Notes: generated by a model not told the origin, from the sequence alone. A DNA stretch of 45,158 bases from Acidobacteriota bacterium (GCA_018971185.1 JAGXBH010000015.1:1-45158), one strand, 5' to 3'. Positions 36,088 to 44,524 are shown, counted from the first letter of the stretch. Numbers and translations are program-made.

Positions 36088-36109
36088 AATGTACCTACAT
36101 TCGAATGTA
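36088..36109. promoter_or_regulatory. GntR operator candidate: three alternating AATGTA/TACATT half-sites
   Basis: AATGTA-CC-TACATT-CG-AATGTA, including the perfect 14-bp palindrome TACATTCGAATGTA (36096-36109). It lies about 50 bp before the gntR start and 116 bp before tauE. Related sequences occur at 33833-33859 and 42247-42254. Confidence 0.7.
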
Positions 36110-36224
36110 ACCGATTTCGAAGGTCCGTTGCGAAAGGGGTGACGATGCGGTCCGCGAGTTGCCCGATCCGACGAGACGTCTGCGTCAGCACGCTCGACCC
36201 GTGCGGGGCGAAGGCGACCCACTG

Positions 36225-37091
36225 ATGCTGAGTCACTGGATACTCTCACTCATCCTCGGTTGCGCCATCGGACTATCACTTGGCGCACTCGGAGGCGGGG
36301 GGTCGATCCTGACCGTCCCTGCACTGGTGTACGCGTTGAACGTCGACGCGAAGGTGGCGACCGGGGCCTCTCTACTCATCGTCGGTTCGAGCGCCCTCTT
36401 CGGCACCTTCGCACACCATCGGTTTCGCCGAGTTGAATGGCGAGTGGGGCTGGCCATCGGTGCGATCAGCATCGTCGGTTCGATCGTGGGCACACACCTC
36501 AACCGGCTCATCGACCCCAATCTCCTTCTCCTGATATTCGCCGCAATCATGTTCGCCGTCGCCGTCACCATGGTGGTCCGTGACCGTCGTGCCCCTGCGG
36601 ACAACGTCACGACCATTGACTCGGGCCTCGCCGTGGGCGTCACCGACGACTCCGACGCGACTTCGCGCGCCGACGGCTCCTCGCCAGTACTCATGACCAC
36701 GACCCGGGTCCGACGCCACTACCGCCCGGGCCTCGTCGTCGCGGTCGGTGTCGGCGTCGGATTCCTGACCGGGTTCCTCGGCGTCGGTGGCGGGTTCATC
36801 GTGGTGCCCAGCTTGATACTCGCACTGGGCTTCGAGTTGCCCGAAGCGGTGGGGACCTCGCTACTCATCATCTTCTTGAGTTCCGCGTTCGCCATCGTCG
36901 AGAGGGGCGGGGTGCACGGTATCAGCGACTCCATCTTGGTGCCCTTCGCCGGCTCCGCAATGCTGTCGGCAATCGTGGGCAACGCGCTGGCGGGACGGCT
37001 TCCACTGCGTCGACTGAATCACGGCTTCATTGTGCTGGTCACGTCAGTGGCCGTCTACGTCACCCTCAGGAGCCTCCTCGCTTTGGCATGA
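36225..37091 (+). CDS. TauE/SafE-family sulfite/organosulfur anion exporter
   Basis: The 288-residue protein is read from the ATG at 36225 (GAAGG upstream; an upstream ATG at 36159 adds an unlikely Arg-rich tail). It has eight or so helices in two homologous halves, each with the family glycine motif: GALGGGGSILTVPALVYALN near residue 20 and GFLGVGGGFIVVPSLILALG near residue 190, joined by a hydrophilic loop. TauE/SafE proteins export sulfite, sulfoacetate or related anions in organisms that degrade organosulfonates. It is divergent from gntR and shares its operator, so it should respond to the same inducer. Confidence 0.9.
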   Translation: MLSHWILSLILGCAIGLSLGALGGGGSILTVPALVYALNVDAKVATGASLLIVGSSALFGTFAHHRFRRVEWRVGLAIGAISIVGSIVGTHLNRLIDPNLLLLIFAAIMFAVAVTMVVRDRRAPADNVTTIDSGLAVGVTDDSDATSRADGSSPVLMTTTRVRRHYRPGLVVAVGVGVGFLTGFLGVGGGFIVVPSLILALGFELPEAVGTSLLIIFLSSAFAIVERGGVHGISDSILVPFAGSAMLSAIVGNALAGRLPLRRLNHGFIVLVTSVAVYVTLRSLLALA

Positions 37092-37367
37092 GCCTTCGGC
37101 GGAACGTCGCTCCATCGGCGATTACCACTGGAGGCGACGCGGCAACGTCGTCACGGCGCGTTTCGGGCCCCGTGACGCTATGTCGCGGCTCTCGAGGCAC
37201 GCGATCGTGCGACGCGAACAACCTTGGCCGCCACGGACCGCCTCGCGCCGCCTACCGGCGATGTGGGACCAAGTATCCGGGGAGTCAACCATCAGTCACC
37301 GCCGACGTCGAGCGAATCCAGGTCAGTGACGCCTACCGGATCGCACCGGGCCTTGAAGGAACTCCGT

Positions 37368-37781
37368 CTAGTCGCCCAACGAGGTCGGGCTGACCAGACG
37401 CACGTTGACTTCCGGGTCACTGTGCAGCGTGTTGTGGACCTTGCAGCGAGATCCGACTCTCATCAAGCGCTCCAGGTCCGACTCAGAGATGTCGCCGCGA
37501 ATATGCACATCCACGTCAATCTGTGACACTCGTTCCGGACCCTTCGCCGTCTCGCCGTTGACGATGATGTCGATTCCCTCGAACCCTTCGATCGATTGAT
37601 TCACGGCGAAACTTCTCACCGTCCCCGCGGTGCAGGCGCCCAACGCCGCAAGCAGGAGTTCCGCTGATCGAAATCCATCACTCGCGCCGCCGTCGTTGGG
37701 CAACAAATCGACGGCGACCATCGCATCGCGAGTGCGAATCTCGAATCGGCCTGCGCCACAGTCCTTGACCACTACCTCCAT
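37368..37781 (-). CDS. OsmC/Ohr-family protein
   Basis: The 137-residue protein starts at the ATG at 37781 (AAGGG upstream). It has the two conserved redox cysteines of the family, Cys50 in LLLAALGACTAGT and Cys113 in MRVGSRCKVHNTL, in an alpha/beta fold with SDGFRSAELLLAAL. OsmC/Ohr proteins reduce organic peroxides; some members act in sulfur metabolism next to thiol or persulfide enzymes. It lies 71 bp downstream of the permease gene in the same direction, so it is likely the last gene of the ABC operon. Confidence 0.9.
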   Translation of the reverse strand: MEVVVKDCGAGRFEIRTRDAMVAVDLLPNDGGASDGFRSAELLLAALGACTAGTVRSFAVNQSIEGFEGIDIIVNGETAKGPERVSQIDVDVHIRGDISESDLERLMRVGSRCKVHNTLHSDPEVNVRLVSPTSLGD

Positions 37782-37858
37782 CGTCAACCCTTTCCCTTGT
37801 CTTTATCTTGAGGAGACTTCTTGAAGCAACTTCATAGGACCGATCTGCGTCCTACGCG

Positions 37859-38692
37859 TCATCGCTCGGCCCACGGCGCGATCTTCCTCTTGAGCCACCG
37901 AGTGGAACTCATGAGCAGCACACCAAGTCCCATGACCACGAAGATCGGAACGAACATTCGCGCCGTCTGGAAAGTGTCGGCGTTGTTGAGCACTAGTCCC
38001 CCAAGTCCTGACGCATTGGTGTAGAACTCTGCGATGATCATGCCCGTCAGCGCGTGACCCAGTGAGATGTTGATGCCCGCCGCGATGTATGGAATGCACG
38101 AGGGCAACACGACGTGACGCCACGTTTGACGATCTGTCGCTCGGAACGCCCTGGCGACATCTCGATACATCGGATCGACTGACACCGCCCCCTGATAGGT
38201 GTTGAGGAGGAGCGGGAAGAACGAGAAGCTACCGATGATCGCGACCTTGGCGGCGAAGCCGAAACCGAACCACAACACGTACAGCGGAACCAAGGCGATG
38301 AGCGGGGTGGAGAATATGGCCATGACGAAAGGCTGGATGACCCAGTCGACCACGCGATACCGAGCCCAGATCAGTCCGAGGGGAACACTCACCAGGAGCG
38401 CCAGACCGAAGCCGGTCACCATCGCCTCCAGACTGAGTAGGGTGTCCGTGCCTAACTGGCCGCTGGCGATCATGTGTCCACCCGCCGCGAGAATGGCCGA
38501 CGGCGGGACCAGTAGTAGGGGGCTGACACCCGACGCGTATACCTGCCACACGATGAAGAAGACCACCACGGCAGTGATTCGCACCGTCCACTTCAAGGGA
38601 GTCACGCTTCTCACGCGGCGTCCATCGGTCCGTGCCGTCGACGCGGGCTTCACGACCTCCGTCCGAAGTTCATCGTCCGCCACTTTGGTCAT
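37859..38692 (-). CDS. ABC transporter permease, SsuC/TauC-like
   Basis: The 277-residue protein has six or so membrane helices and the cytoplasmic EAA loop (VARAFRATDRQTWRHVVLPS), followed by IPYIAAGINISLGHALTGMI, as in SsuC/TauC/NrtB permeases for sulfonates, taurine and nitrate. GAGGGGG precedes the ATG. It is 102 bp downstream of the ATPase gene and in the same operon. It presumably works with the binding protein at 33999-35072. Confidence 0.92.
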   Translation of the reverse strand: MTKVADDELRTEVVKPASTARTDGRRVRSVTPLKWTVRITAVVVFFIVWQVYASGVSPLLLVPPSAILAAGGHMIASGQLGTDTLLSLEAMVTGFGLALLVSVPLGLIWARYRVVDWVIQPFVMAIFSTPLIALVPLYVLWFGFGFAAKVAIIGSFSFFPLLLNTYQGAVSVDPMYRDVARAFRATDRQTWRHVVLPSCIPYIAAGINISLGHALTGMIIAEFYTNASGLGGLVLNNADTFQTARMFVPIFVVMGLGVLLMSSTRWLKRKIAPWAER

Positions 38693-38794
38693 CTCACATC
38701 CCCCTCAATCAAGTGCGACGCCTCGAACGCCACTCCCCTTCGGACACTTCCAACTGCCGCGGCGTGGTCGCCGCACGTCCCTTGCCGCATGTCG

Positions 38795-39625
38795 CTACGC
38801 ATTGAAGGTGTCCACCGCAGTACGCACCAGCAACTTTCGAATGTCGTGATGGAGTTCCGCGAACGACGGGAGGATTCGCGCACTCTCCTCGGTCCGCGGC
38901 CGCGGTAGATCGATCGCGAACCGCCGCAGAATACGGCCGGGGCGCGCTCCCATCACCACCACCTCATCACTCAGGACGAGTGCCTCATCAATGCTGTGGG
39001 TCACGAACAAGACCGACTTGCGCGTGCGTTCCCAGATCTCCAGCAGTTCGTCGTGAAGCTCCTCGCGAGTCTGCGCGTCAACCGACGCGAATGGTTCGTC
39101 CATAAGCAGTATGTCTGGATCGAGTGCCAGGGCCCTCGCGATTCCGACACGCTGCTGCATTCCGCCGGAGAGTTGGTAGGGGAACTTCTTCGCGGTGCCG
39201 GTGAGATGCACCATCTCAAGAGTGCGGTCGACTCGCTCGGCGATCGTCGCTCGATCAACCCCCGCCAGTTCGAGGCCGAATGCGACGTTACGTCGGACCG
39301 ACTTCCAGGGGAACAGACTCCCTTGCTGAAAGACCACGGCCATCGAGGGCTTCGCGTCGGAATTCTTCGACGAAGGGTCGCCCATGATCAGATCGCCGGA
39401 GTCGGCCTTCTCGAGACCGGCGATGATCCTCAAGAGGGTCGTCTTGCCACATCCGGAGGGACCGAGCAGCGAGGTGAACGAGCCCTTGGTCAACTCGAAG
39501 GAGACCTCATCAAGAATCAACTCAGAGCCGAACCGCTTCGTGACCTTCTCGCACGACACCGCGTTGTGCTTGAGAGGTGACCGATCGTGCCGTGATCCGG
39601 TCTCGGTCGAGACGTCACCGTCCAT
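38795..39625 (-). CDS. ABC transporter ATPase, SsuB/TauB-like
   Basis: The start is placed at the ATG at 39625 because GAGGGGGG lies nine bases before it; an ATG at 39643 sits inside that site. The 276-residue protein has Walker A LLGPSGCGKTTLL, Q-loop VVFQQGSLFPW, signature LSGGMQQRVGIARALALDP, Walker B ILLMDEPFASVD and switch His in LFVTHSIDEAL. Best resembles SsuB/TauB/NrtD subunits. It leads the minus-strand operon ATPase-permease-OsmC. Confidence 0.93.
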   Translation of the reverse strand: MDGDVSTETGSRHDRSPLKHNAVSCEKVTKRFGSELILDEVSFELTKGSFTSLLGPSGCGKTTLLRIIAGLEKADSGDLIMGDPSSKNSDAKPSMAVVFQQGSLFPWKSVRRNVAFGLELAGVDRATIAERVDRTLEMVHLTGTAKKFPYQLSGGMQQRVGIARALALDPDILLMDEPFASVDAQTREELHDELLEIWERTRKSVLFVTHSIDEALVLSDEVVVMGARPGRILRRFAIDLPRPRTEESARILPSFAELHHDIRKLLVRTAVDTFNA

Positions 39626-39726
39626 GGAAATAGCCCCCCTCATAGTCCCTAACTACGCCAACGACTCCCCCACGAAATAGTTGGTGATTGATGCAGACCA
39701 TAACGCACGAAGCCCCTGCAGCCCCC

Positions 39727-39755
39727 TGACAATTCGTAAATTCTTTTCATTGTCA
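39727..39755. promoter_or_regulatory. TGACAAT-N15-ATTGTCA inverted repeat upstream of the ATPase gene
   Basis: Perfect 7-bp arms (39727-39733, 39749-39755) enclose the shared ATGAAAAGAATT motif (complement of 39739-39750). It lies about 100-130 bp upstream of the ATPase start in AT-rich sequence. Probable operator/promoter of the ABC operon. Confidence 0.55.
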
Positions 39756-40807
39756 TCGAACGCATTTTGTCAGTATTTTCAATCGAATTCAAAGCATATG
39801 TGAGTCGACGTCCCCTCCTCGAGGCGTGGCGTGGGCACCGACGTCGACGCCGCGTTGCCCGCGAATCGCGAGGCGCAACTCCACGGCGTGGAACCTCGAT
39901 TCGCGCGGCCGCATCGGAGGGTTCACTCTCGCTCGGGAGCGAGCGCCGGTCGCACGTCACCGACGGGGGACGTCCACCAAGTCTTCCGTCGAGGAGGTGA
40001 TCCATCGATCACGTCAGCCATGGCCGGGCCGCAGCGCTCGGGCTCCGGCGACGATTCGAGAACCTCTGAATGGCCGCCTGCTTCGAAGGGAATCGGGGGC
40101 CGCGGGTGCGTGCCGGCGCGTGACCTTGGCGGGTACCGGCCGGCGGCGAGATGCTCTAAGTAGTCCGAGGGGAGAACACGCCCTCGTCACGCCCGGCCAC
40201 TGTCACCACGACGAGTGCTCCGAGATTCGCTACTCGGTTCGGCCCATCTCATGAAGGTCCTCGAAGCCCTCTCCACATACGCGATGACTGTGTCCACGCG
40301 CATGGCCATCTCCTACGGCCCCCTGCTGGCGTCGCCTTCGCGAGTTCGAGCTCGAGTCAGCGGTCGTGACGAGAGCTTGCCTCCATCGCAATACCCCAGG
40401 ACCTCAGGCGCGGTCGAATCCCCACTCGCCGAACGATCGCTCGCCACGGTTCCGCTTCCTACCCCGGGACGAGGTGGAGTGCGACTCGCGCCGCTCATTC
40501 GGACCCGTGTTGCCCTCGCCCTCGGCGAGAACTACCACCTCCTCTTCGCTACCGGCGCGCCGACGCCTGGCGCGGACCGGTGCCCCTTCGTTAAACGTGC
40601 CATCACCTCCAATCGTCGCGGCCGCCGATGGTCGATGTCGTTCACGTCGCTTCACTGTGTGGCCCTCGGAGAGAGGTCGTCGCGAGTCATCTCACTCAGG
40701 CTGGATGGAGGTGGGATCGGCTGAAGATTCTTCAATTGAAAGAGGGCGCAGTGCGTGGTACGTTGCGCCTCTTGTCAATTCTTGACAGATTGGGGAGGGG
40801 GCTCTTC
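39756..40807. other. 1.05-kb stretch without a convincing gene
   Basis: Open frames here have erratic composition on both strands and none has family features. A 40-residue minus-strand frame (40187-40309: MAMRVDTVIAYVERASRTFM onward) has AGGAG before a second ATG at 40303 and is the only one with protein-like sequence; I give it little weight. The stretch may be decayed coding DNA. Control-like repeats appear at its right end before the AhpD-like gene, including GAGGGCGCA...TGCGCCTC (40742-40771). Confidence 0.4.
40773..40787. promoter_or_regulatory. TGTCAA-TTC-TTGACA inverted repeat before the AhpD-like gene
   Basis: A perfect 6-bp inverted repeat with a 3-bp spacer ends 20 bp before the ATG, just upstream of the ribosome-binding site. 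TTGACA could also be a -35 element, but it is too near the start codon. Operator is the simplest reading. Confidence 0.45.
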
Positions 40808-41371
40808 ATGGCGAGAATCTCGATGAAAGTGCCAAAGGAAATCGACGACGACGACGTGCGTGCGTGGCTCGAAGGTTCAATAAGAAATACGCGTCCAGGA
40901 CCGGAGATTCAGGCAATTCGAGCGCAACATCCGGGAGTCATGGCTTCGTTCAACCGAACTCGAGAGTGGCTCTTCGAAGGTGGCCTGCTCGAATACGAGT
41001 TGAAGGAATTGATGCGGGCGTACATCGCGACGAGTGCCTCGTGCACGTACTGTGCCGAGTACGGACTCTCCAAAGTATGGAAGCAATCGTCCGATGAGAT
41101 GTCGGAGCTGCTGAATTACGCGAACTCGGACCGCTACACACACCGTCAGAAGATCGCACTTCGCTACGCCGACGCAATCATGTGGGATCCCGCACTCGCC
41201 GATGATGAACTCTGGAGCTTGCTCCACGAGGAGTTTGACGAACCTGAATTGGTGGAGTTGGGATACTGGATTGGTTTCACCTACGGTGGCCAACGCTGGA
41301 TCAAGACCCTCGGAGCACGCCAGGGGGAATTGGACGCGGCGATATCGGCGCACGTCGACATCGAACAATAG
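40808..41371 (+). CDS. AhpD-like / carboxymuconolactone decarboxylase-family protein
   Basis: The 187-residue protein begins at the ATG at 40808, behind GGGGAGGGGG. It has the AhpD-type redox motif SASCTYCAEYG with Cys79 and Cys82 and a nearby His/Glu-containing helix (ELKELMRAYIATSA), followed by a helical C-terminal half (YWIGFTYGGQRWIKTLGA). AhpD proteins use the CxxC pair to reduce partners such as peroxiredoxins or lipoamide-bearing proteins. A lipoyl carrier gene (gcvH-like) lies next to it, which fits that chemistry. Real function is open. Confidence 0.87.
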   Translation: MARISMKVPKEIDDDDVRAWLEGSIRNTRPGPEIQAIRAQHPGVMASFNRTREWLFEGGLLEYELKELMRAYIATSASCTYCAEYGLSKVWKQSSDEMSELLNYANSDRYTHRQKIALRYADAIMWDPALADDELWSLLHEEFDEPELVELGYWIGFTYGGQRWIKTLGARQGELDAAISAHVDIEQ

Positions 41372-41796
41372 GGGATTCCCCGAATGAGGACGTGGTGGCC
41401 GTCCAATTGAGCCATTCGCCTGACCCGACCTGATCTGGTCGCCCACGCCAACGATCAGTGGACCCGGTGCCTCACGTCGAAAGCTCCTTGCTGGGAGCAA
41501 TGGCATCCACCGCGGATCTGGGTCCGGCGATAGTCCGAGTCAGAGGAAGCGACTCCGCTGGTTCGAGGGGAGGATCTAGTCCGAGCGCGATGGGCCCGAC
41601 GTCATCCTTGTATCGTCTCGACGCGACGCGAAGAGCACGATCATCGAGACAGCGGCTACGAGCCACGGTGAGCGATTTCGCATCGTCGGAGTCTGTGTGC
41701 TGGCGACGGTGACTTTGACCACCTGTAGCACCGATATCGAGTCAACGCACTATCCGTCTACGAGAGCAGACGGTCAGGACGGCGAGGGCCTGCCCG
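41372..41796. other. 425-bp region without a supported gene
   Basis: No good gene is seen between the AhpD-like gene and the convergent gcvH-like gene. A plus-strand frame that includes DGPDVILVSSRRDAKSTI and a lipobox-like LATVTLTTC continues to 41873 across the 3' end of gcvH, but lacks a start with a ribosome-binding site. It may be a relic. Confidence 0.4.
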
Positions 41797-42177
41797 TTAC
41801 CCTCGCAACAGCTCACCGTATTGAGCAGGACTTAGGAGCGACCCGAACTCTTCGCCATCATCGGGCGCGATGACGATCAGCCAACCCTCGCCGAAGGGAT
41901 CGCGATTGATCAACTCGTAGCGGCTCGAAAGTGCCGGGTTCACTTCGACGATCACGCCGCTCACCGGCGCGTAGATCTCCGACACCGACTTGGTCGACTC
42001 GATCTCACCCATTCGTGCGTCCTTGTCGACCCTCGCACCCGCAGCGAGGAGTTCGACGTAGACCACGTCGCCCAGGGCATCCTGAGCGAAGTCGGTGATG
42101 CCGACCCTGACCTGACCTCCCTCGTCACGAGCCCACTCGTGGTTGTGACTGTAGCGAAGGTCCTCCGGGATGAGCAT
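41797..42177 (-). CDS. gcvH: GcvH-like lipoyl-carrier protein
   Basis: The 126-residue protein has the full GcvH fold: RYSHNHEWARDEGGQVRVGI, TDFAQDALGDVVYVELLAAG, the lipoylation motif GEIESTKSVSEIYAPVSG (Lys63), NPALSSRYELINRDPFGEGW and a final SAQYGELL-like SPAQYGELLRG. In the glycine cleavage system it shuttles an aminomethyl group, but no gcvT or gcvP is present here. Neighbours are a rhodanese gene (divergent) and an AhpD-like redox protein. Similar lone lipoyl carriers (LbpA) serve sulfur oxidation in the sHdr pathway, so a sulfur role is possible. The start at 42177 matches the usual N-terminus. Confidence 0.92.
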   Translation of the reverse strand: MLIPEDLRYSHNHEWARDEGGQVRVGITDFAQDALGDVVYVELLAAGARVDKDARMGEIESTKSVSEIYAPVSGVIVEVNPALSSRYELINRDPFGEGWLIVIAPDDGEEFGSLLSPAQYGELLRG

Positions 42178-42239
42178 GCGAAATTGTACCGACGCCCGCC
42201 CTCGAAATCGACCCCGACACGCGACGGTGAGGTGAAAAC

Positions 42240-42260
42240 TTGTCAGTACATTCCTACTAT
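42240..42260. promoter_or_regulatory. possible third GntR-type site between gcvH and the rhodanese gene
   Basis: TTGTCAGTACATTCCTACTA contains TACATTCC (42247-42254), as at 33842-33849, and the following CTAC/TATCAG resembles GAC/TTATCG there. TTGTCAGTA also recurs at 39767-39775. It sits in the 216-bp divergent gap, 134 bp before the rhodanese start. Confidence 0.4.
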
Positions 42261-42393
42261 CAGGCTTGTTATGGTGTGATGAACTCTGTTGTCGCGTCCG
42301 ACGGGACTCGTAGGGGTTCAGCAGTGTCGTCGTGCCCAAAATAACACAACCGAACTCCGCAGCAGCGGGTTCACTCAAGGGGGGATCAACAAG

Positions 42394-43251
42394 ATGTTGC
42401 TAGTGGAACTTGCGGACGTCTCGAAGCTTCCGGCGCCCGTTCTCTTCGTTGACGCCCGAATCGAGGCGGATTACGTCGCCGGTCACATTCCCGGTGCCAT
42501 ACACCACGATTCCTTCGAATACGCCAACGACCTCACCGACGGAACCAATCTGGACACGGTCATCGACGATTGGCACCAGATGTTCATGGGTGTCGGCATC
42601 GAGGCGACCGGCTCCGTGGTCTTCTACGACATCGGTACCGAGAATCGTGCGTCGCGACCCGCCTTCATGCTTCGCTATCTCGGCCACCAGAACTCCTACG
42701 TCCTGCACGGTGGCATGACGGCCTGGCTCGACGCCGGTGGCGAAGTGACCACCGAGACCACGACCCGGCCGGGGACCAAGTGGGACGCGTTGGCGCCGTC
42801 TCTGCGCGACGACGTGATCCTGGGGGTCGACGCGGTCCTTGAGAAGATGGACGACCCCACCGTGGTGTTGCTCGACGTTCGCGACGAACCAGAATTCCTG
42901 GGCGAGCGTCGAATGGAGGCCAACCCTCGTCTGGGGCGCATCCCGGGTGCACGGGGCTTCGAATGGACGAGGTTCCTCACTCGACGCAGCGACTATCCCT
43001 CGGGTGCGGGTACGTCGCGTAACGATGGCTACATCTTCGAACACCTTCGTCCTAGCGAGGAAGTGCGCGCGGAGCTCGCGCAACTAGGAGTGAAGGACCT
43101 GGACAGTGACGTCATCATCTACTGTCAGAAGAGTCACCGCGCGTCGCTGGCGTACGTGGCGATGAAGGAGATGGGCTATTCGAACGCTCGGGTCTACGTG
43201 GGCTCGTTCCGCGAATGGTCCAAGCGTCTGGATCTTCCCATCGAGTCGTGA
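42394..43251 (+). CDS. tandem-rhodanese sulfurtransferase
   Basis: The 285-residue protein has two rhodanese domains. The first (residues 1-125; LFVDARIEADYVAGHIPGAI) lacks the active cysteine: its loop reads VFYDIGTENRAS. The second (about 145-280; VVLLDVRDEPEFLGERR, GRIPGARGFEWTRFL) has Cys244 in the loop IIYCQKSHRAS. This is the layout of thiosulfate and 3-mercaptopyruvate sulfurtransferases, which form an enzyme persulfide and pass sulfane sulfur on. AAGGGGGG lies ten bases before the ATG. Divergent from gcvH. It would deliver or detoxify sulfane sulfur in this locus. Confidence 0.93.
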   Translation: MLLVELADVSKLPAPVLFVDARIEADYVAGHIPGAIHHDSFEYANDLTDGTNLDTVIDDWHQMFMGVGIEATGSVVFYDIGTENRASRPAFMLRYLGHQNSYVLHGGMTAWLDAGGEVTTETTTRPGTKWDALAPSLRDDVILGVDAVLEKMDDPTVVLLDVRDEPEFLGERRMEANPRLGRIPGARGFEWTRFLTRRSDYPSGAGTSRNDGYIFEHLRPSEEVRAELAQLGVKDLDSDVIIYCQKSHRASLAYVAMKEMGYSNARVYVGSFREWSKRLDLPIES

Positions 43252-43291
43252 CGATCGTCTCGCGCGTGGCGCCGCCACTGGGTCGCTGACG

Positions 43292-43308
43292 TCACCGACT
43301 GTCGGTGA
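43292..43308 (+). terminator. possible hairpin terminator after the rhodanese gene
   Basis: TCACCG-ACTGT-CGGTGA, extended by GAC/GTC with one bulge, lies 41 bp after the stop codon. No T-tract. It is in the gap between convergent genes. Confidence 0.4.
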
Positions 43309-43363
43309 GTCCCTCGATGGCTTCAAGTCGACCCCGGGACGCCCACCATCGACCCTGGTCGGT

Positions 43364-44524
43364 TCACGCGTCGCCCTCGACGCCCACCAGTCGGGCGATC
43401 AACATCCGCTGCATCTCGCTCGTGCCCTCTCCGATCTCGAGGATCTTGGCGTCGCGGTAGTGACGCGCCACGGGGCTCTCGTTCATGAACCCGTATCCTC
43501 CGTGGATCTGCGTGGCGTCACGAGCGTTGTCCATGGCCGCGTTGCTCGCCACCAACTTGGCGATTGACGCCTCCTTCTTGAAGGGTCGCCCGGCCAGCAT
43601 CCGCGCGGCCGCGTCGTAATAGGCGCAGCGCGCGACGTGGGTGCGCGCCTCCATATCGGCGATCTTGAAGGCGATCGCCTGGTTGCGACCGATGCTGCGC
43701 CCGAAGGCCGCGCGCGAGTTGGCGTAGGCAACGCTCTCGTCGACGCAGCCCTGGGCCGCACCCACCGCGAGGGCGGCGATGGCGATGCGGCCCTCGTCGA
43801 GGATGTGCAGGAAGTTGGCGTACCCGTGGCCGCGTTGGCCGAGGAGATTCTCGGCCGGCACGCGCAGGTCCTGGAAGGACAAGGGGTGGGTGTCCGACGC
43901 GTGCCATCCCACCTTGTCGTACGCCTTCTCCACGACCAGACCGTCGGTGGGCACCTCCACCATGATGGTGCTGATACGACGGCGCGACTCGACGGGATCG
44001 GTCACCGCGGTCAGGGTCACCAGACGCGTGAGCGTGGTGCCCGAGTTGGTGATGAAGCTCTTGGTCCCGTTGATGACCCACGAGTCACCTTCGAGGCGTG
44101 CCGTCGTGCGGGTGCCGCTCGCGTCGGACCCGGCGTCGGCCTCGGTGAGCGCGAAGGCGCCGAGGGCGCGGCCCGAGCAGAGTTGGGGAAGCCAGTAGAC
44201 CTTCTGAGCCGCGGTCCCGAAGCGATAGACCGGCATCGCCCCGAGCGAGCACGCGGCCTCGAGCGTGATGGCCACGCTCTGATCGACGCGAGCGAGCTCC
44301 TCGATGGCCAGACAGAGCGTGAAGTAGTCGCCACCCATGCCGCCGTACTCCTCGGGGAAGGGGAGGGCGAAGAGCCCCATCTCGCCCATCTGGCGCACGA
44401 CCTCGTAGGGGAACGTCTTGGTCGCGTCGTGATGGGCCGCGACCGGCGCCACCACCTGACGGGCGAAGTCCGCCACCGTGTCGCGCAGCATCTCCTGCTC
44501 GGTGCTCAACGTGGTGTCAATCAT
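43364..44524 (-). CDS. acyl-CoA dehydrogenase
   Basis: The 386-residue FAD enzyme has the family N-terminal helices (TVADFARQVVAPVAAHHD), FPEEYGGMGGDYFTLCLAIE, the FAD/substrate motif FALTEADAGSDASGTRT, VINGTKSFITNSG, and the C-terminal IHGGYGFMNESPVARHYRDA followed by EIGEGTSEMQRMLIAR. Catalytic Glu is at position 366 (EGTSE), as in short- and medium-chain dehydrogenases and unlike isovaleryl-CoA dehydrogenase, which places it elsewhere. It oxidises acyl-CoA to enoyl-CoA, passing electrons to ETF. ATGA overlap of its start with the stop of the carboxylase subunit shows one operon. Confidence 0.95.
   Translation of the reverse strand: MIDTTLSTEQEMLRDTVADFARQVVAPVAAHHDATKTFPYEVVRQMGEMGLFALPFPEEYGGMGGDYFTLCLAIEELARVDQSVAITLEAACSLGAMPVYRFGTAAQKVYWLPQLCSGRALGAFALTEADAGSDASGTRTTARLEGDSWVINGTKSFITNSGTTLTRLVTLTAVTDPVESRRRISTIMVEVPTDGLVVEKAYDKVGWHASDTHPLSFQDLRVPAENLLGQRGHGYANFLHILDEGRIAIAALAVGAAQGCVDESVAYANSRAAFGRSIGRNQAIAFKIADMEARTHVARCAYYDAAARMLAGRPFKKEASIAKLVASNAAMDNARDATQIHGGYGFMNESPVARHYRDAKILEIGEGTSEMQRMLIARLVGVEGDA

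Noticed and set aside
41697..41873. A lipoprotein-like short frame (LATVTLTTC) on the plus strand
   Set aside because: The N-region lacks basic residues, it overlaps the 3' end of gcvH on the other strand, and similar sequence continues upstream of the GTG. A relic is possible, a gene is not supported.
43364..44524. Isovaleryl-CoA dehydrogenase
   Set aside because: The catalytic Glu is in the C-terminal EGTSE position, as in short/medium-chain enzymes. In isovaleryl-CoA dehydrogenase the catalytic base sits elsewhere.
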